Shown here in pieces: positions 51,700 through 59,008 of a stretch of 64,000 bases of DNA. The notes below the pieces were generated by a model. That model was not told where the DNA came from. It did no database searches and saw only the letters and a list, made by a program, of their open reading frames with translations. Every line of letters starts with the position of its first letter. Position 1 is the stretch's first letter. The translations under genes and the position numbers were made by a program. Location: contig OZ244842.1 in the NCBI GenBank assembly GCA_965220835.1, forward strand, positions 2,914,001 through 2,978,000. The letters run 5' to 3'. Source of the DNA: Azophilus sp965220835 (GTDB taxonomy: Bacteria; Pseudomonadota; Gammaproteobacteria; Pseudomonadales; Azotimanducaceae).

Positions 51700-52581
51700 G
51701 TGGACGCTCAAGACGATCTGTACCGGATAGGCAGCGTAGCCAGCCTAACGGGCATTGCGGTGGAGCGGCTGCGGGCTTGGGAGCGCCGCTACGGCCTCAG
51801 CCCAGCGCATCGTGCGGGTCGCACGCGCTACTACAGCGGCAAGCAGCTTGAACGGTTGCGGCGCATCAAGCGGCTGATTGACCAAGGCCAGCCGATATCG
51901 AGCTTGGCGGGCCTGACGGACGAGCAACTCGCCGCCCGGCAAACCGTATCCTCCGCCACCGCCCCGCCCTTGCCCAAGATCGGCGTCATTGGCCCCAACC
52001 TGTGCGTTCTTGCCCATCAGCGGGGGGAGGATTCCCGCGTGGAGCTGGCCGCGCAGTGGGCCAACATAGCCGCCTTCAGCGCTGCCACCCAACTGCCAAA
52101 GCTCGATGCCATCGCCGTCCAGCTACCTACGTTAACTTCCCAACCCATTGATGAAATTAAAGTAAAACTAAACCACGCCCGGGTCGTCGTGGTTTATCAG
52201 TTTGCTGCGGAAAAGTACTTGCGACGAGCGGCGGAGGCGAATGTGGAGGTGCTCCGGTGGCCCGTCGCCTGGCCTGAAATCGAACAGGCGTGCAGCGCCG
52301 CCCGCGGGCGGCCGCTGCCGGCTGCCGGCATGGCCGAACGACGCTTCAGCGACGCGGAACTGATCGCCATCGCGGCGGGGAGCACGGACCCCAGCCACTG
52401 CCCAAAACATCTCGTGGAGCTGATTTCGCAGTTGAACGCCTTTGCCGACTACACGGCGGACTGCGGCGCAGCCGATGACGCCATAGCGGCCAATGCCGCC
52501 CTTTACCGGCAGACCCAGCACCAAGCCGCCCAAGCCCGCGCTCGCCTTGAGGATGCACTAGAGGCTTTTCTGGCCCCATGA
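51700..52581 (+). CDS. MerR-family transcriptional regulator
   Basis: 293 aa. N-terminal MerR winged helix: YRIGSVASLTGIAVERLRAWERRYGL, then RAGRTRYYSGKQLERLRRIKRLIDQGQ. The arrangement resembles the light/B12-type CarH/LitR group, but the C-terminal 200 residues show no B12-binding ExxHxxG motif, so the ligand is unknown. GTG start at 51700. A palindrome overlapping its own -10 suggests autoregulation, and a strong promoter with a related palindrome lies 47 bp after its stop. Confidence 0.85.
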   Translation: MDAQDDLYRIGSVASLTGIAVERLRAWERRYGLSPAHRAGRTRYYSGKQLERLRRIKRLIDQGQPISSLAGLTDEQLAARQTVSSATAPPLPKIGVIGPNLCVLAHQRGEDSRVELAAQWANIAAFSAATQLPKLDAIAVQLPTLTSQPIDEIKVKLNHARVVVVYQFAAEKYLRRAAEANVEVLRWPVAWPEIEQACSAARGRPLPAAGMAERRFSDAELIAIAAGSTDPSHCPKHLVELISQLNAFADYTADCGAADDAIAANAALYRQTQHQAAQARARLEDALEAFLAP

Positions 52582-52627
52582 TGCCCTTTTTCTGAACAAA
52601 ACCTTTACAACAAGGGGCGAAAAGGGC

Positions 52628-52655
52628 TTGACAAGCCATTTGTACTGTACATAAT
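52628..52655 (+). promoter_or_regulatory. Strong sigma-70 promoter with palindromic operator
   Basis: TTGACA (52628-52633), 16 nt spacer, CATAAT (52650-52655). TGTAC-T-GTACA (52641-52651) is an 11 bp palindrome that ends at the -10. The predicted transcription start is near 52662; no plus-strand protein gene follows before 55198. Confidence 0.75.
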
Positions 52656-52661
52656 CGCGCC

Positions 52662-52775
52662 AGCTTAGGGTTTTAGGCGTGAAAGCAACTTCGAGGCAAT
52701 CCTCCCTTCAAGTGTCCTTCCCCAAAGCAATGAAGTTGCATTCAGCAGTTCGTCCTCGCTGACACGCCTTTCTTC
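52662..52775 (+). ncRNA. Candidate structured small RNA (three-way junction)
   Basis: About 110 nt downstream of a near-consensus promoter. AGGCGTG (52675-52681) pairs with CACGCCT (52763-52769). Inside, GCAACTTC (52685-52692) pairs with GAAGTTGC (52732-52739) and encloses the hairpin GAGG-CAAT-CCTC (52693-52704). A second branch, TCAGC (52742-52746) with GCTGA (52758-52762), abuts the closing stem. TTCTTCCC follows as a weak tail. No open reading frame of note. It does not match 6S, SRP, RNase P or tmRNA as I know them. A tRNA is excluded by the 11 nt loop and lack of anticodon arm. Confidence 0.6.
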
Positions 52776-52793
52776 CCGCCCCCTCCCCGTCTC

Positions 52794-53840
52794 TTAGGCC
52801 AACAAAGCCAGCGCCGCTTGGGCACGGGTGCGCACGCTCTCCCGGTACGAGTCCAGGTCGATGCCGTCCTGCCTGCCCATGGCGCCCACCAAATAGCGCT
52901 TGTAGACGCCTTGGCCGATGGCGCCCAAGCGCCAGTGGGAGAAGGCGCGGTAGTAGTTGATGGCCTTTAAGGAACGGCCCGTGCGCCGCTCGTAGAGTTC
53001 ACTGATGGCCTCCCGTGAGGGGAAGCCGCCGACCGTCGTTGGCGCAGTTGGCGGCGCCGGGTCACCCGCCGCTTCCTCGGGTTGAATCCAAGAATTCAGC
53101 AGGTAGCCCACATCCGCCAGTGGGTCCCCCAAGGTGCAAAGCTCCCAATCGAGCACCGCCTGAATCGCCCCGCCGCCGACGATCATGTTGCCCAGCCGAT
53201 AGTCGCCATGGACGATGGCAGCACCCACCTGTTCCGGCATGGTTTCGGCCAAAATGCGTGATGTCTCCTCCATTTCCGGGATTTCGTGGGTCTTGGAGGC
53301 CTCCCACTGCCGGTTCCACCGTTTCAACTGACGGGCCAAGTAGGCTTCCTTGCGCCCGAGATCGCCCAAGCCCACTTGGTCCGGGTCTATGCCGTGCAGG
53401 CGGGCGAGCACATCGATGACGTGCAAGCCAAGTTGGTGCCGGTCAGGTGCCTGAAGCAATTCGGCAGCCTCGGCGTCATGCAGCACGGCACCCTCGACAT
53501 AGCCCATGACGTAAAAGGGGGCGCCGTTCACCGCCGCATCGGCACACAGGCCCAATGCCGGCGCCACAGGCACCTCGGAACCCTGCAGGGCAGCGATGAT
53601 TCGGTGTTCGCGCCCCATGTCATGGGCGCTTTCAAGCACGTTGCCCAGTGGCGGCCGGCGCAGCACGTAGGCGGCGCCCGCTTGGTCAACGAAGCGATAG
53701 GTGAGATTCGAATGGCCGCCGGCAATCAGCGAAAACGCTAATGGCGGCTGCAGGCCGGCGACGTGCTCCACCAGCCAAGCGGTGACCCTTTCCTGCTCGA
53801 TGCCCTCCAATGTCAAATCTCCAGCCAAGGGTGCTTGCAC
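52794..53840 (-). CDS. Phosphotransferase family protein (APH fold, ACAD10/11-like)
   Basis: 348 aa aminoglycoside-phosphotransferase-fold protein of the group linked to acyl-CoA metabolism (like the kinase part of ACAD10/11). SLIAGGHSNLTYRF P-loop-like segment, the Brenner motif AIVHGDYRLGNM and the metal-binding LDWELCTLGDPLAD are clear. GTG start at 53840 (VQAPLAGDLT), 22 bp after the bamD stop. The substrate is probably a hydroxyacyl compound, not an antibiotic. Confidence 0.87.
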   Translation of the reverse strand: MQAPLAGDLTLEGIEQERVTAWLVEHVAGLQPPLAFSLIAGGHSNLTYRFVDQAGAAYVLRRPPLGNVLESAHDMGREHRIIAALQGSEVPVAPALGLCADAAVNGAPFYVMGYVEGAVLHDAEAAELLQAPDRHQLGLHVIDVLARLHGIDPDQVGLGDLGRKEAYLARQLKRWNRQWEASKTHEIPEMEETSRILAETMPEQVGAAIVHGDYRLGNMIVGGGAIQAVLDWELCTLGDPLADVGYLLNSWIQPEEAAGDPAPPTAPTTVGGFPSREAISELYERRTGRSLKAINYYRAFSHWRLGAIGQGVYKRYLVGAMGRQDGIDLDSYRESVRTRAQAALALLA

Positions 53841-53862
53841 CGCGCTTGATGCGCCACGCCGG

Positions 53863-54900
53863 CTAGAAGAACGGAACCCAGCGGCGCCAGCCGCCCTTTT
53901 TCTTCTTTTCCGCAACAGCCTGCCGCTCTTCATCGGTGCGCTGCGGCGCAGGCGGCGGTTCGAACCCTTCGGGGTGCTGCAGACGCAGCGGCGGCGGCGT
54001 TTCCGGGCGATCGAGCAGGCCCAAGGTCATGAGGTTAGCCCAGGACCTATCCCTGCCGCGGATGCGCTCGTCGAGCACCAGATCGCCGTTTTCGTCAAAA
54101 GCCGGGTGATTGGGATAGTTCAATGCCAACACCCTTAGGGTGTCGTTGGCCGCCGTGGGCAGCTCGAGCTTATACTGGGCTTCAACCAGCAGGATGAGCG
54201 CTTCGGGGATGGGCTCCGCCTGCGGATAGTTCTCAACCACGAAGCGCGCCCGATTGGCGGCAGCCACATAGGCGCCCCGGCGCATGTAGTAGTCCGCGAT
54301 GTGGAGCTCCGAAGCGGCCAGCATGTTGCGCAGGTAAATCATCCGCTGCTTGGCATCGCTGGCGTAGTCACTGTGCGGATAGCGGCTCAACAGTTCGGCG
54401 AAGTCCGCGTAGGCTTCCTGGGCCGACGTCATGTCCCGCTTGGAGATGTCGGAGGTGAACACCCGGTCCAGCAGACCGCGGTTCTTGTTGTAGGCCGCCA
54501 ACCCCTTCAGGTAGTAGGCGTAGTCGATGTTGCTGTGCTGGGGGTGCAGGCGAATGAAGCGGTCCGCCGCCAAGCGGGCCGTATCGTGGTCCGAGGACTG
54601 GTAGCGCGCATAGACCAACTCCAGCTGCGCCTGCTCAGCGTAGCGCCCGAACGGAAAGCGCGCCTCCAAGCGCTCCAGGGCCGCAATGGCGCGGTCATAG
54701 TTCCCCGCCCGCAGGCTGCGCTGGGCGTTGCGGTAGAGCATCTGCTCCGTGGCGTTGACGTCCTCGTCTTCCTCATCTTTGTCCTTGCCGCCGATGAACG
54801 GCATCCACGAGCAGCCCGCAAAGGCCACTAGCAATGCGCCCAGGACGAAAAAGCGCCAAAAGCCCGCTGTTGGACGGTGATCGAGGGTACTGGCCAGCAT
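53863..54900 (-). CDS. bamD: Outer-membrane assembly lipoprotein BamD
   Basis: 345 aa lipoprotein of the BAM complex that folds outer-membrane proteins. Lipobox VAFAGC with Cys30 after a hydrophobic signal; TPR repeats follow (RNAQRSLRAGNYDRAIAALERLEARFPFG; YADFAELLSRYPHSDYASDA). Compared with the roughly 245 aa E. coli protein it has an extra C-terminal, basic and proline-rich tail (about 285-345). The 297 bp up to the serine hydrolase gene holds nothing I can name. Confidence 0.93.
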   Translation of the reverse strand: MLASTLDHRPTAGFWRFFVLGALLVAFAGCSWMPFIGGKDKDEEDEDVNATEQMLYRNAQRSLRAGNYDRAIAALERLEARFPFGRYAEQAQLELVYARYQSSDHDTARLAADRFIRLHPQHSNIDYAYYLKGLAAYNKNRGLLDRVFTSDISKRDMTSAQEAYADFAELLSRYPHSDYASDAKQRMIYLRNMLAASELHIADYYMRRGAYVAAANRARFVVENYPQAEPIPEALILLVEAQYKLELPTAANDTLRVLALNYPNHPAFDENGDLVLDERIRGRDRSWANLMTLGLLDRPETPPPLRLQHPEGFEPPPAPQRTDEERQAVAEKKKKGGWRRWVPFF

Positions 54901-55197
54901 GTGATGGACGGCTCCGCAAAAGGCCTAATTTAGCTCATTTTCAAGTGATTTCCGAACGCCCTGCAGCTCGTCACGGCAAGCGGCACTTGGCAGAGGTGCG
55001 CCTCAATGCGCTGGCAACGCACAGCTTCCTCGGGGCCGCGCTCTCGAATCTCGTCGCTCCCCTTCCGGAATGCCTGCTGTGCATGGAGCGCAACCGGAAC
55101 GAACTGGTAAGCTCAATCCTGAAGCGTCGGTTGCTGCAGCAACCGTGCAGCACAAGCCAGCTGTTGGGGACTAGGGCCGAAGAGGGACTTTTGCCAG

Positions 55198-56238
55198 ATG
55201 CCAAAACCACTGCGTCCGCTCACCGGCTTCTTCGGCACCGCGTCTCAAGGGGCTGACTCGGGAGACGTACACGAGCAGATGCGGAGCGCCGTGAGCGGCG
55301 GCAAGGTGGGCGCTGCCGTGGTTGGCGTCTACGAGCGGGGCGACGTGAGCATTCAGGGCTACGGCCAGACGCGCATTGATCGGCCGCAGCAGCCGGATGG
55401 CGAGACGCTGTTCGAGATTGGTTCCATCACGAAAGTGTTCACGGCCATAATGGTCCAGCGCCTCGTCGAACACGGCAAGCTCGACTGGGACGCGCCGATC
55501 TCCCGCTACCTCACGGAATTGCAGTTTGAGAACGAGTCGGTGGGCGCCATCACTCTGCGTTCGCTTGCGACCCATTCGTCGGGGTTGCCCCACCTACCCT
55601 CAAACTTCTCCCCGAGCGACATGCAAGATCCCTACGCGGACTATGGCCATGGCCACTTGAGCGCATTTCTGAGCACGTTCGATCCGTTCTGGCTCTCCAG
55701 CAGACTCGTCTATTCCAACTTGGGTTTCGGCGTGCTCGGTTCCATTGCGGCCGCGGCGGCGGGGGTGGACTATCCAGCTGCGGTCAAGCAATTCGTCCTT
55801 GCGCCTCTCGGCATGGCGCGCTCGTTCGCGGCCTATCCGCCCGTCACCGATCCCAACGCGGCGTCGGGCTACAGCGACGGCGCTTTGGTGCCCGCCTGGA
55901 CCTTTGACGCCATCGCGGGCGCTGGCGCGGTGGTTTCATCCACAAACGACTTGATGCGGCTCATCCACGCCAGCCTGGAGCCCGATGCGTCCGCCTTGCA
56001 TGCCGCCATCGCGGCGACGCAAGTACGGCAGCGGGAGCGCGACATGGGTCTGGCATGGCAAATGACGTCGGACAGCGAAGGCAACGCGGTTCATTGGCAC
56101 AACGGTGGCACAGGTGGCTATGCCAGCTTTCTGGCGCTGCACCCCGCCCAGTCGAAGGGCTGGGTGATCCTTGCTTCGTCTTCGGAACACGCTTGGGTGA
56201 CCGAACTCGGGATGTCGCTGCTGCAGCAGCCGCAGTAG
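55198..56238 (+). CDS. Serine beta-lactamase-like hydrolase (class C / esterase family)
   Basis: 346 aa. Penicillin-binding fold motifs: SITK (Ser76-Lys79), YSN (Tyr172) and HNGGTGG (301-307) in place of KTG. The N-terminus has no evident signal peptide, so it may be cytoplasmic and act as an esterase or peptidase rather than a resistance enzyme. It sits between bamD and rluD, which are neighbours in many gammaproteobacteria, and seems inserted there. Confidence 0.87.
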   Translation: MPKPLRPLTGFFGTASQGADSGDVHEQMRSAVSGGKVGAAVVGVYERGDVSIQGYGQTRIDRPQQPDGETLFEIGSITKVFTAIMVQRLVEHGKLDWDAPISRYLTELQFENESVGAITLRSLATHSSGLPHLPSNFSPSDMQDPYADYGHGHLSAFLSTFDPFWLSSRLVYSNLGFGVLGSIAAAAAGVDYPAAVKQFVLAPLGMARSFAAYPPVTDPNAASGYSDGALVPAWTFDAIAGAGAVVSSTNDLMRLIHASLEPDASALHAAIAATQVRQRERDMGLAWQMTSDSEGNAVHWHNGGTGGYASFLALHPAQSKGWVILASSSEHAWVTELGMSLLQQPQ

Positions 56239-56353
56239 GCGCAGGCGGTCGATGCTGGGCAGCCAGCGTGCTGTTCCCCAAGTGGCGCAACACTTCCAAG
56301 GTTGGATCGGTATCATCCGCACCTGCTTCCGATAGAAGGCAGGGGGCAAAAGG

Positions 56354-57337
56354 ATGATGGATGGGGTTTCGTGCGGTGAGGTCTTGGAGGCTGAAGTGCC
56401 CGGTGAGCTGGCCGGGGAGCGGGCCGATCGGGTGGCCGCGCGGCTGTTCGCCGAGCACTCCAGGGCGCTGCTGAGCCGTTGGATCAAGAGCGGCGCCCTG
56501 TTGGTGGACGGCGAGGCGGTCAAGCCGAACCTCAAGCTCAGCGCCGGCCAGCGCCTCACGCTAACGCCACAAGCCACCCCCGACGAAGACTGGACCACCC
56601 CGCAGCCGGTGGCATTCAAGGTGGTTTACGAAGACGACCAATTGCTGGTTATCGACAAGCCCGCCGGGCTGGTGACCCATCCCGGTGCCGGCAACGCCGA
56701 TGGCACGCTGGTCAACGGCCTGCTGCATCACCGCGCCGAGCAAATCGAACTGCCTAGGGCCGGCCTAGTGCACCGCCTTGACCAAGACACCTCCGGCCTG
56801 CTGGTGGTCGCCGCCACCGGGAAAGCGCAACGGCAACTGGCCGACGCCGTCGCCCAGCATCGAATTGCGCGCCGGTACGTGGGCGTCGCTGAAGGCGTGA
56901 TGACCGGCGGCCGGACCATCGACCGGCCCATCGGGCGCGACCCGCAACGCCGCACGCGCCAACGGGTGCGGGACGATGGCCGTCCGGCCCGCACGCGGAT
57001 CGGGGTCCGGCAGCGCTTTCGGGCGCACACTCACATTTCCGCCGAGCTCGAAACCGGGCGCACGCACCAGATCCGCGTGCATCTGGCCAGCATCGGCCAT
57101 CCCTTGGTGGGCGATCGCCGCTACGGTGCGCGGGGGCGATTGCCAAGGGCGCCGCACCCGGAAGTGGTGCTCACCGTTCGCGGCTTCGGACGCCAAGCCC
57201 TGCATGCGTCAGAGCTGGCGTTCGACCATCCAACCACCGGCGAACGCTGCGAGTTTCGTTCACCCGTGCCTAAGGACATGGCCGAACTGCTGGCGGTATT
57301 GAGCCTAGACGCGGAGACCCGCGGCAATGAGCACTGA
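56354..57337 (+). CDS. rluD: 23S rRNA pseudouridine synthase RluD
   Basis: Forms pseudouridines in helix 69 of 23S rRNA. 327 aa with an N-terminal S4 RNA-binding domain (about 21-85: ERADRVAARLF...SGALLVDGEAV) and the catalytic motif HRLDQDTSG with Asp143. GRTHQIRVHLASIGHP is the conserved RluA-family segment. ATG at 56354 (second ATG next codon) with AAAAGG upstream. It overlaps the pgeF start by 11 nt. Confidence 0.93.
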   Translation: MMDGVSCGEVLEAEVPGELAGERADRVAARLFAEHSRALLSRWIKSGALLVDGEAVKPNLKLSAGQRLTLTPQATPDEDWTTPQPVAFKVVYEDDQLLVIDKPAGLVTHPGAGNADGTLVNGLLHHRAEQIELPRAGLVHRLDQDTSGLLVVAATGKAQRQLADAVAQHRIARRYVGVAEGVMTGGRTIDRPIGRDPQRRTRQRVRDDGRPARTRIGVRQRFRAHTHISAELETGRTHQIRVHLASIGHPLVGDRRYGARGRLPRAPHPEVVLTVRGFGRQALHASELAFDHPTTGERCEFRSPVPKDMAELLAVLSLDAETRGNEH

Positions 57338-58088
57338 TCCGGCAACTCTGGAACAGGACGCCAGTGCAGGCTGGATCCGTGCCACTTGGCCTGCACCGGC
57401 TGGCGTCCAAGCGCTCACCACCACTCGAGGCACCAACGTTGGCAACCGAAATGATGAGGGCCAAACTGCGGCGGACGCGACCCGGCGCGCGGTCCAGGCC
57501 GCCACCTTGGGCAACGACGGGCATCTGCAATGGCTGGAGCAGGTGCACGGCAATGGCTGCATTCGTGCCGATGCCGGCTCCTGCCGGTCATTGCCTCAAG
57601 CGGACGCGGCTTGGACCAATGAAAGGGGCGTGGGGCTGGTCATCCAGACTGCGGACTGCGTCCCGGTGGCGCTGGCCGCCGCGGATGGCCAAAGCATCGG
57701 CGCCGCCCACGGCGGCTGGCGCGGGCTCACCGACGGCGTGATCGAGAGCTTGGTTGCAGCCATGCGCAGCGGCGGTGCAAAGCAGCCGCTAATCGCCTGG
57801 GTCGGCCCCGCCATCGGACCGGAGGCCTACGAAGTGGGGGCGGACGTCCATGGCGCCGTGCTCGCGGCCACATCGCAATCCCTGGAAGGCCAGTTCTTCC
57901 GCAACGGCCAAGCGCCCGGCAAGTGGCACTTGGACCTCTTCGCCCTGACCGACTGGCTGCTGCGCCAAGCCGACGTCAAGCACATCGCCTGTGAGCGCAT
58001 TTGCACTTGGTCCAACGCCCACCTCTACTCCCACCGACGGGACGGCGCGACCGGCCGCATGGCCACCGTGGTTTGGATGGCACCCTGA
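57327..58088 (+). CDS. pgeF: Peptidoglycan editing factor / YfiH-type (PgeF)
   Basis: 253 aa polyphenol-oxidase/laccase-domain protein; PgeF removes wrongly inserted L-Ser-type residues from peptidoglycan precursors. The copper/zinc-like cluster is visible: EQVHGN, TADCVPV, AAHGGWRG and the C-terminal CTWSNAHLYSHRRDG. It overlaps rluD, the usual arrangement. Confidence 0.92.
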   Translation: MSTDPATLEQDASAGWIRATWPAPAGVQALTTTRGTNVGNRNDEGQTAADATRRAVQAATLGNDGHLQWLEQVHGNGCIRADAGSCRSLPQADAAWTNERGVGLVIQTADCVPVALAAADGQSIGAAHGGWRGLTDGVIESLVAAMRSGGAKQPLIAWVGPAIGPEAYEVGADVHGAVLAATSQSLEGQFFRNGQAPGKWHLDLFALTDWLLRQADVKHIACERICTWSNAHLYSHRRDGATGRMATVVWMAP

Positions 58089-58189
58089 GAACCAAACGGA
58101 GCCCTGTTCGCCATGGATGACGCCCAAAGCCTCTTGTTTGACGCTGACTGTTGTAACATATCGCCCTTCCCGCTTGTGCGAGATCGACC

Positions 58190-58948
58190 ATGGTTCGTTG
58201 CCTCGCCTTCGCCGCCACCTTCCTCCTTGCTAGTTCTTTCCTCGCGGTTTCCGCGAGTGCCCAAACCTGCCCGGCACTCTCGTGCTTTGCGGCCAGAGTG
58301 GTGGCCGTCGCCGACGGTGACACTGTGACCGTGCTCCGCCAGGACCCTGCCGGGCCTAGGCAAATGCGAGTTCGGCTTACGGAAATCGATGCCCCGGAAA
58401 GAGGCCAGCCTTGGGGGGCCCGCGCAAGGCAAGCCTTGGCCGACAAGGTGTTCCGCCAAACCGTGCAGGTGGCGTCGAGCGGCGAGGACCGCTACGGCCG
58501 GCTGCTGGCGCGGCTTTATGTGGCCGACAGCGACGGTTTGACACAGCGAGACGTCAATCGGGACATGGTGCGCGAAGGACACGCTTGGGTGTACCGCCGC
58601 TACGCGACCGAGAACTGGCTGCCCGATGAGGCGGCCGCCCGGGAATCAGGGCTTGGGCTGTGGTCCCTGGGCGTTGACGCATCAGTTCCTCCCTGGGAGT
58701 GGCGGCGTGGCGAGCGGCGCCGCAAGTTCGCCGAGGTCGAGCAGGTGTCTAATGCTAATCCCCCGGCCGTGGCTGCAGCTGCAGCCGAGGTCAATCGTGA
58801 TTCGTTCTCATGTGGCGGAAAGCGCACGTGCCGAGAAATGGTTGCCTGTGCCGAAGCCCAATTCCACTTTACAACTTGCGGCGTGCGCGCACTGGACCAT
58901 GATCGTGACGGCCTGCCCTGCGAGAAGCTCTGCCGAAACCTCCGCTGA
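58190..58948 (+). CDS. Secreted thermonuclease-like protein with Excalibur domain
   Basis: 252 aa. Signal peptide to about residue 24 (ASSFLAVSASAQ). Staphylococcal-nuclease domain (about 33-165): VVAVADGDTVTVL, RLTEIDAPERGQPWG, DRYGRLLARLYV. A C-terminal Excalibur-type calcium motif LDHDRDGLPCEKLC lies after a Cys-rich segment (SCGGKRTCREMVAC). Likely an extracellular or periplasmic nuclease. It has its own leader and is not overlapped by neighbours. Confidence 0.88.
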   Translation: MVRCLAFAATFLLASSFLAVSASAQTCPALSCFAARVVAVADGDTVTVLRQDPAGPRQMRVRLTEIDAPERGQPWGARARQALADKVFRQTVQVASSGEDRYGRLLARLYVADSDGLTQRDVNRDMVREGHAWVYRRYATENWLPDEAAARESGLGLWSLGVDASVPPWEWRRGERRRKFAEVEQVSNANPPAVAAAAAEVNRDSFSCGGKRTCREMVACAEAQFHFTTCGVRALDHDRDGLPCEKLCRNLR

Positions 58949-59008
58949 CCGCTAGAAGCCGAGGCGAGTCCGTATAATCGCGGCTTTTTTTGCCGGGATG
59001 CCCAACCA

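Noticed and set aside
52675..52769. tRNA or tRNA-Sec in the structured RNA
   Set aside because: A 7 bp outer stem and an adjoining arm look tRNA-like, but the terminal loop is 11 nt, there is no anticodon arm and no CCA.
55198..56238. Antibiotic-resistance beta-lactamase
   Set aside because: The SxxK and YxN motifs occur in many esterases and peptidases; no signal peptide and the KTG box is HNGGTGG, so resistance cannot be claimed.
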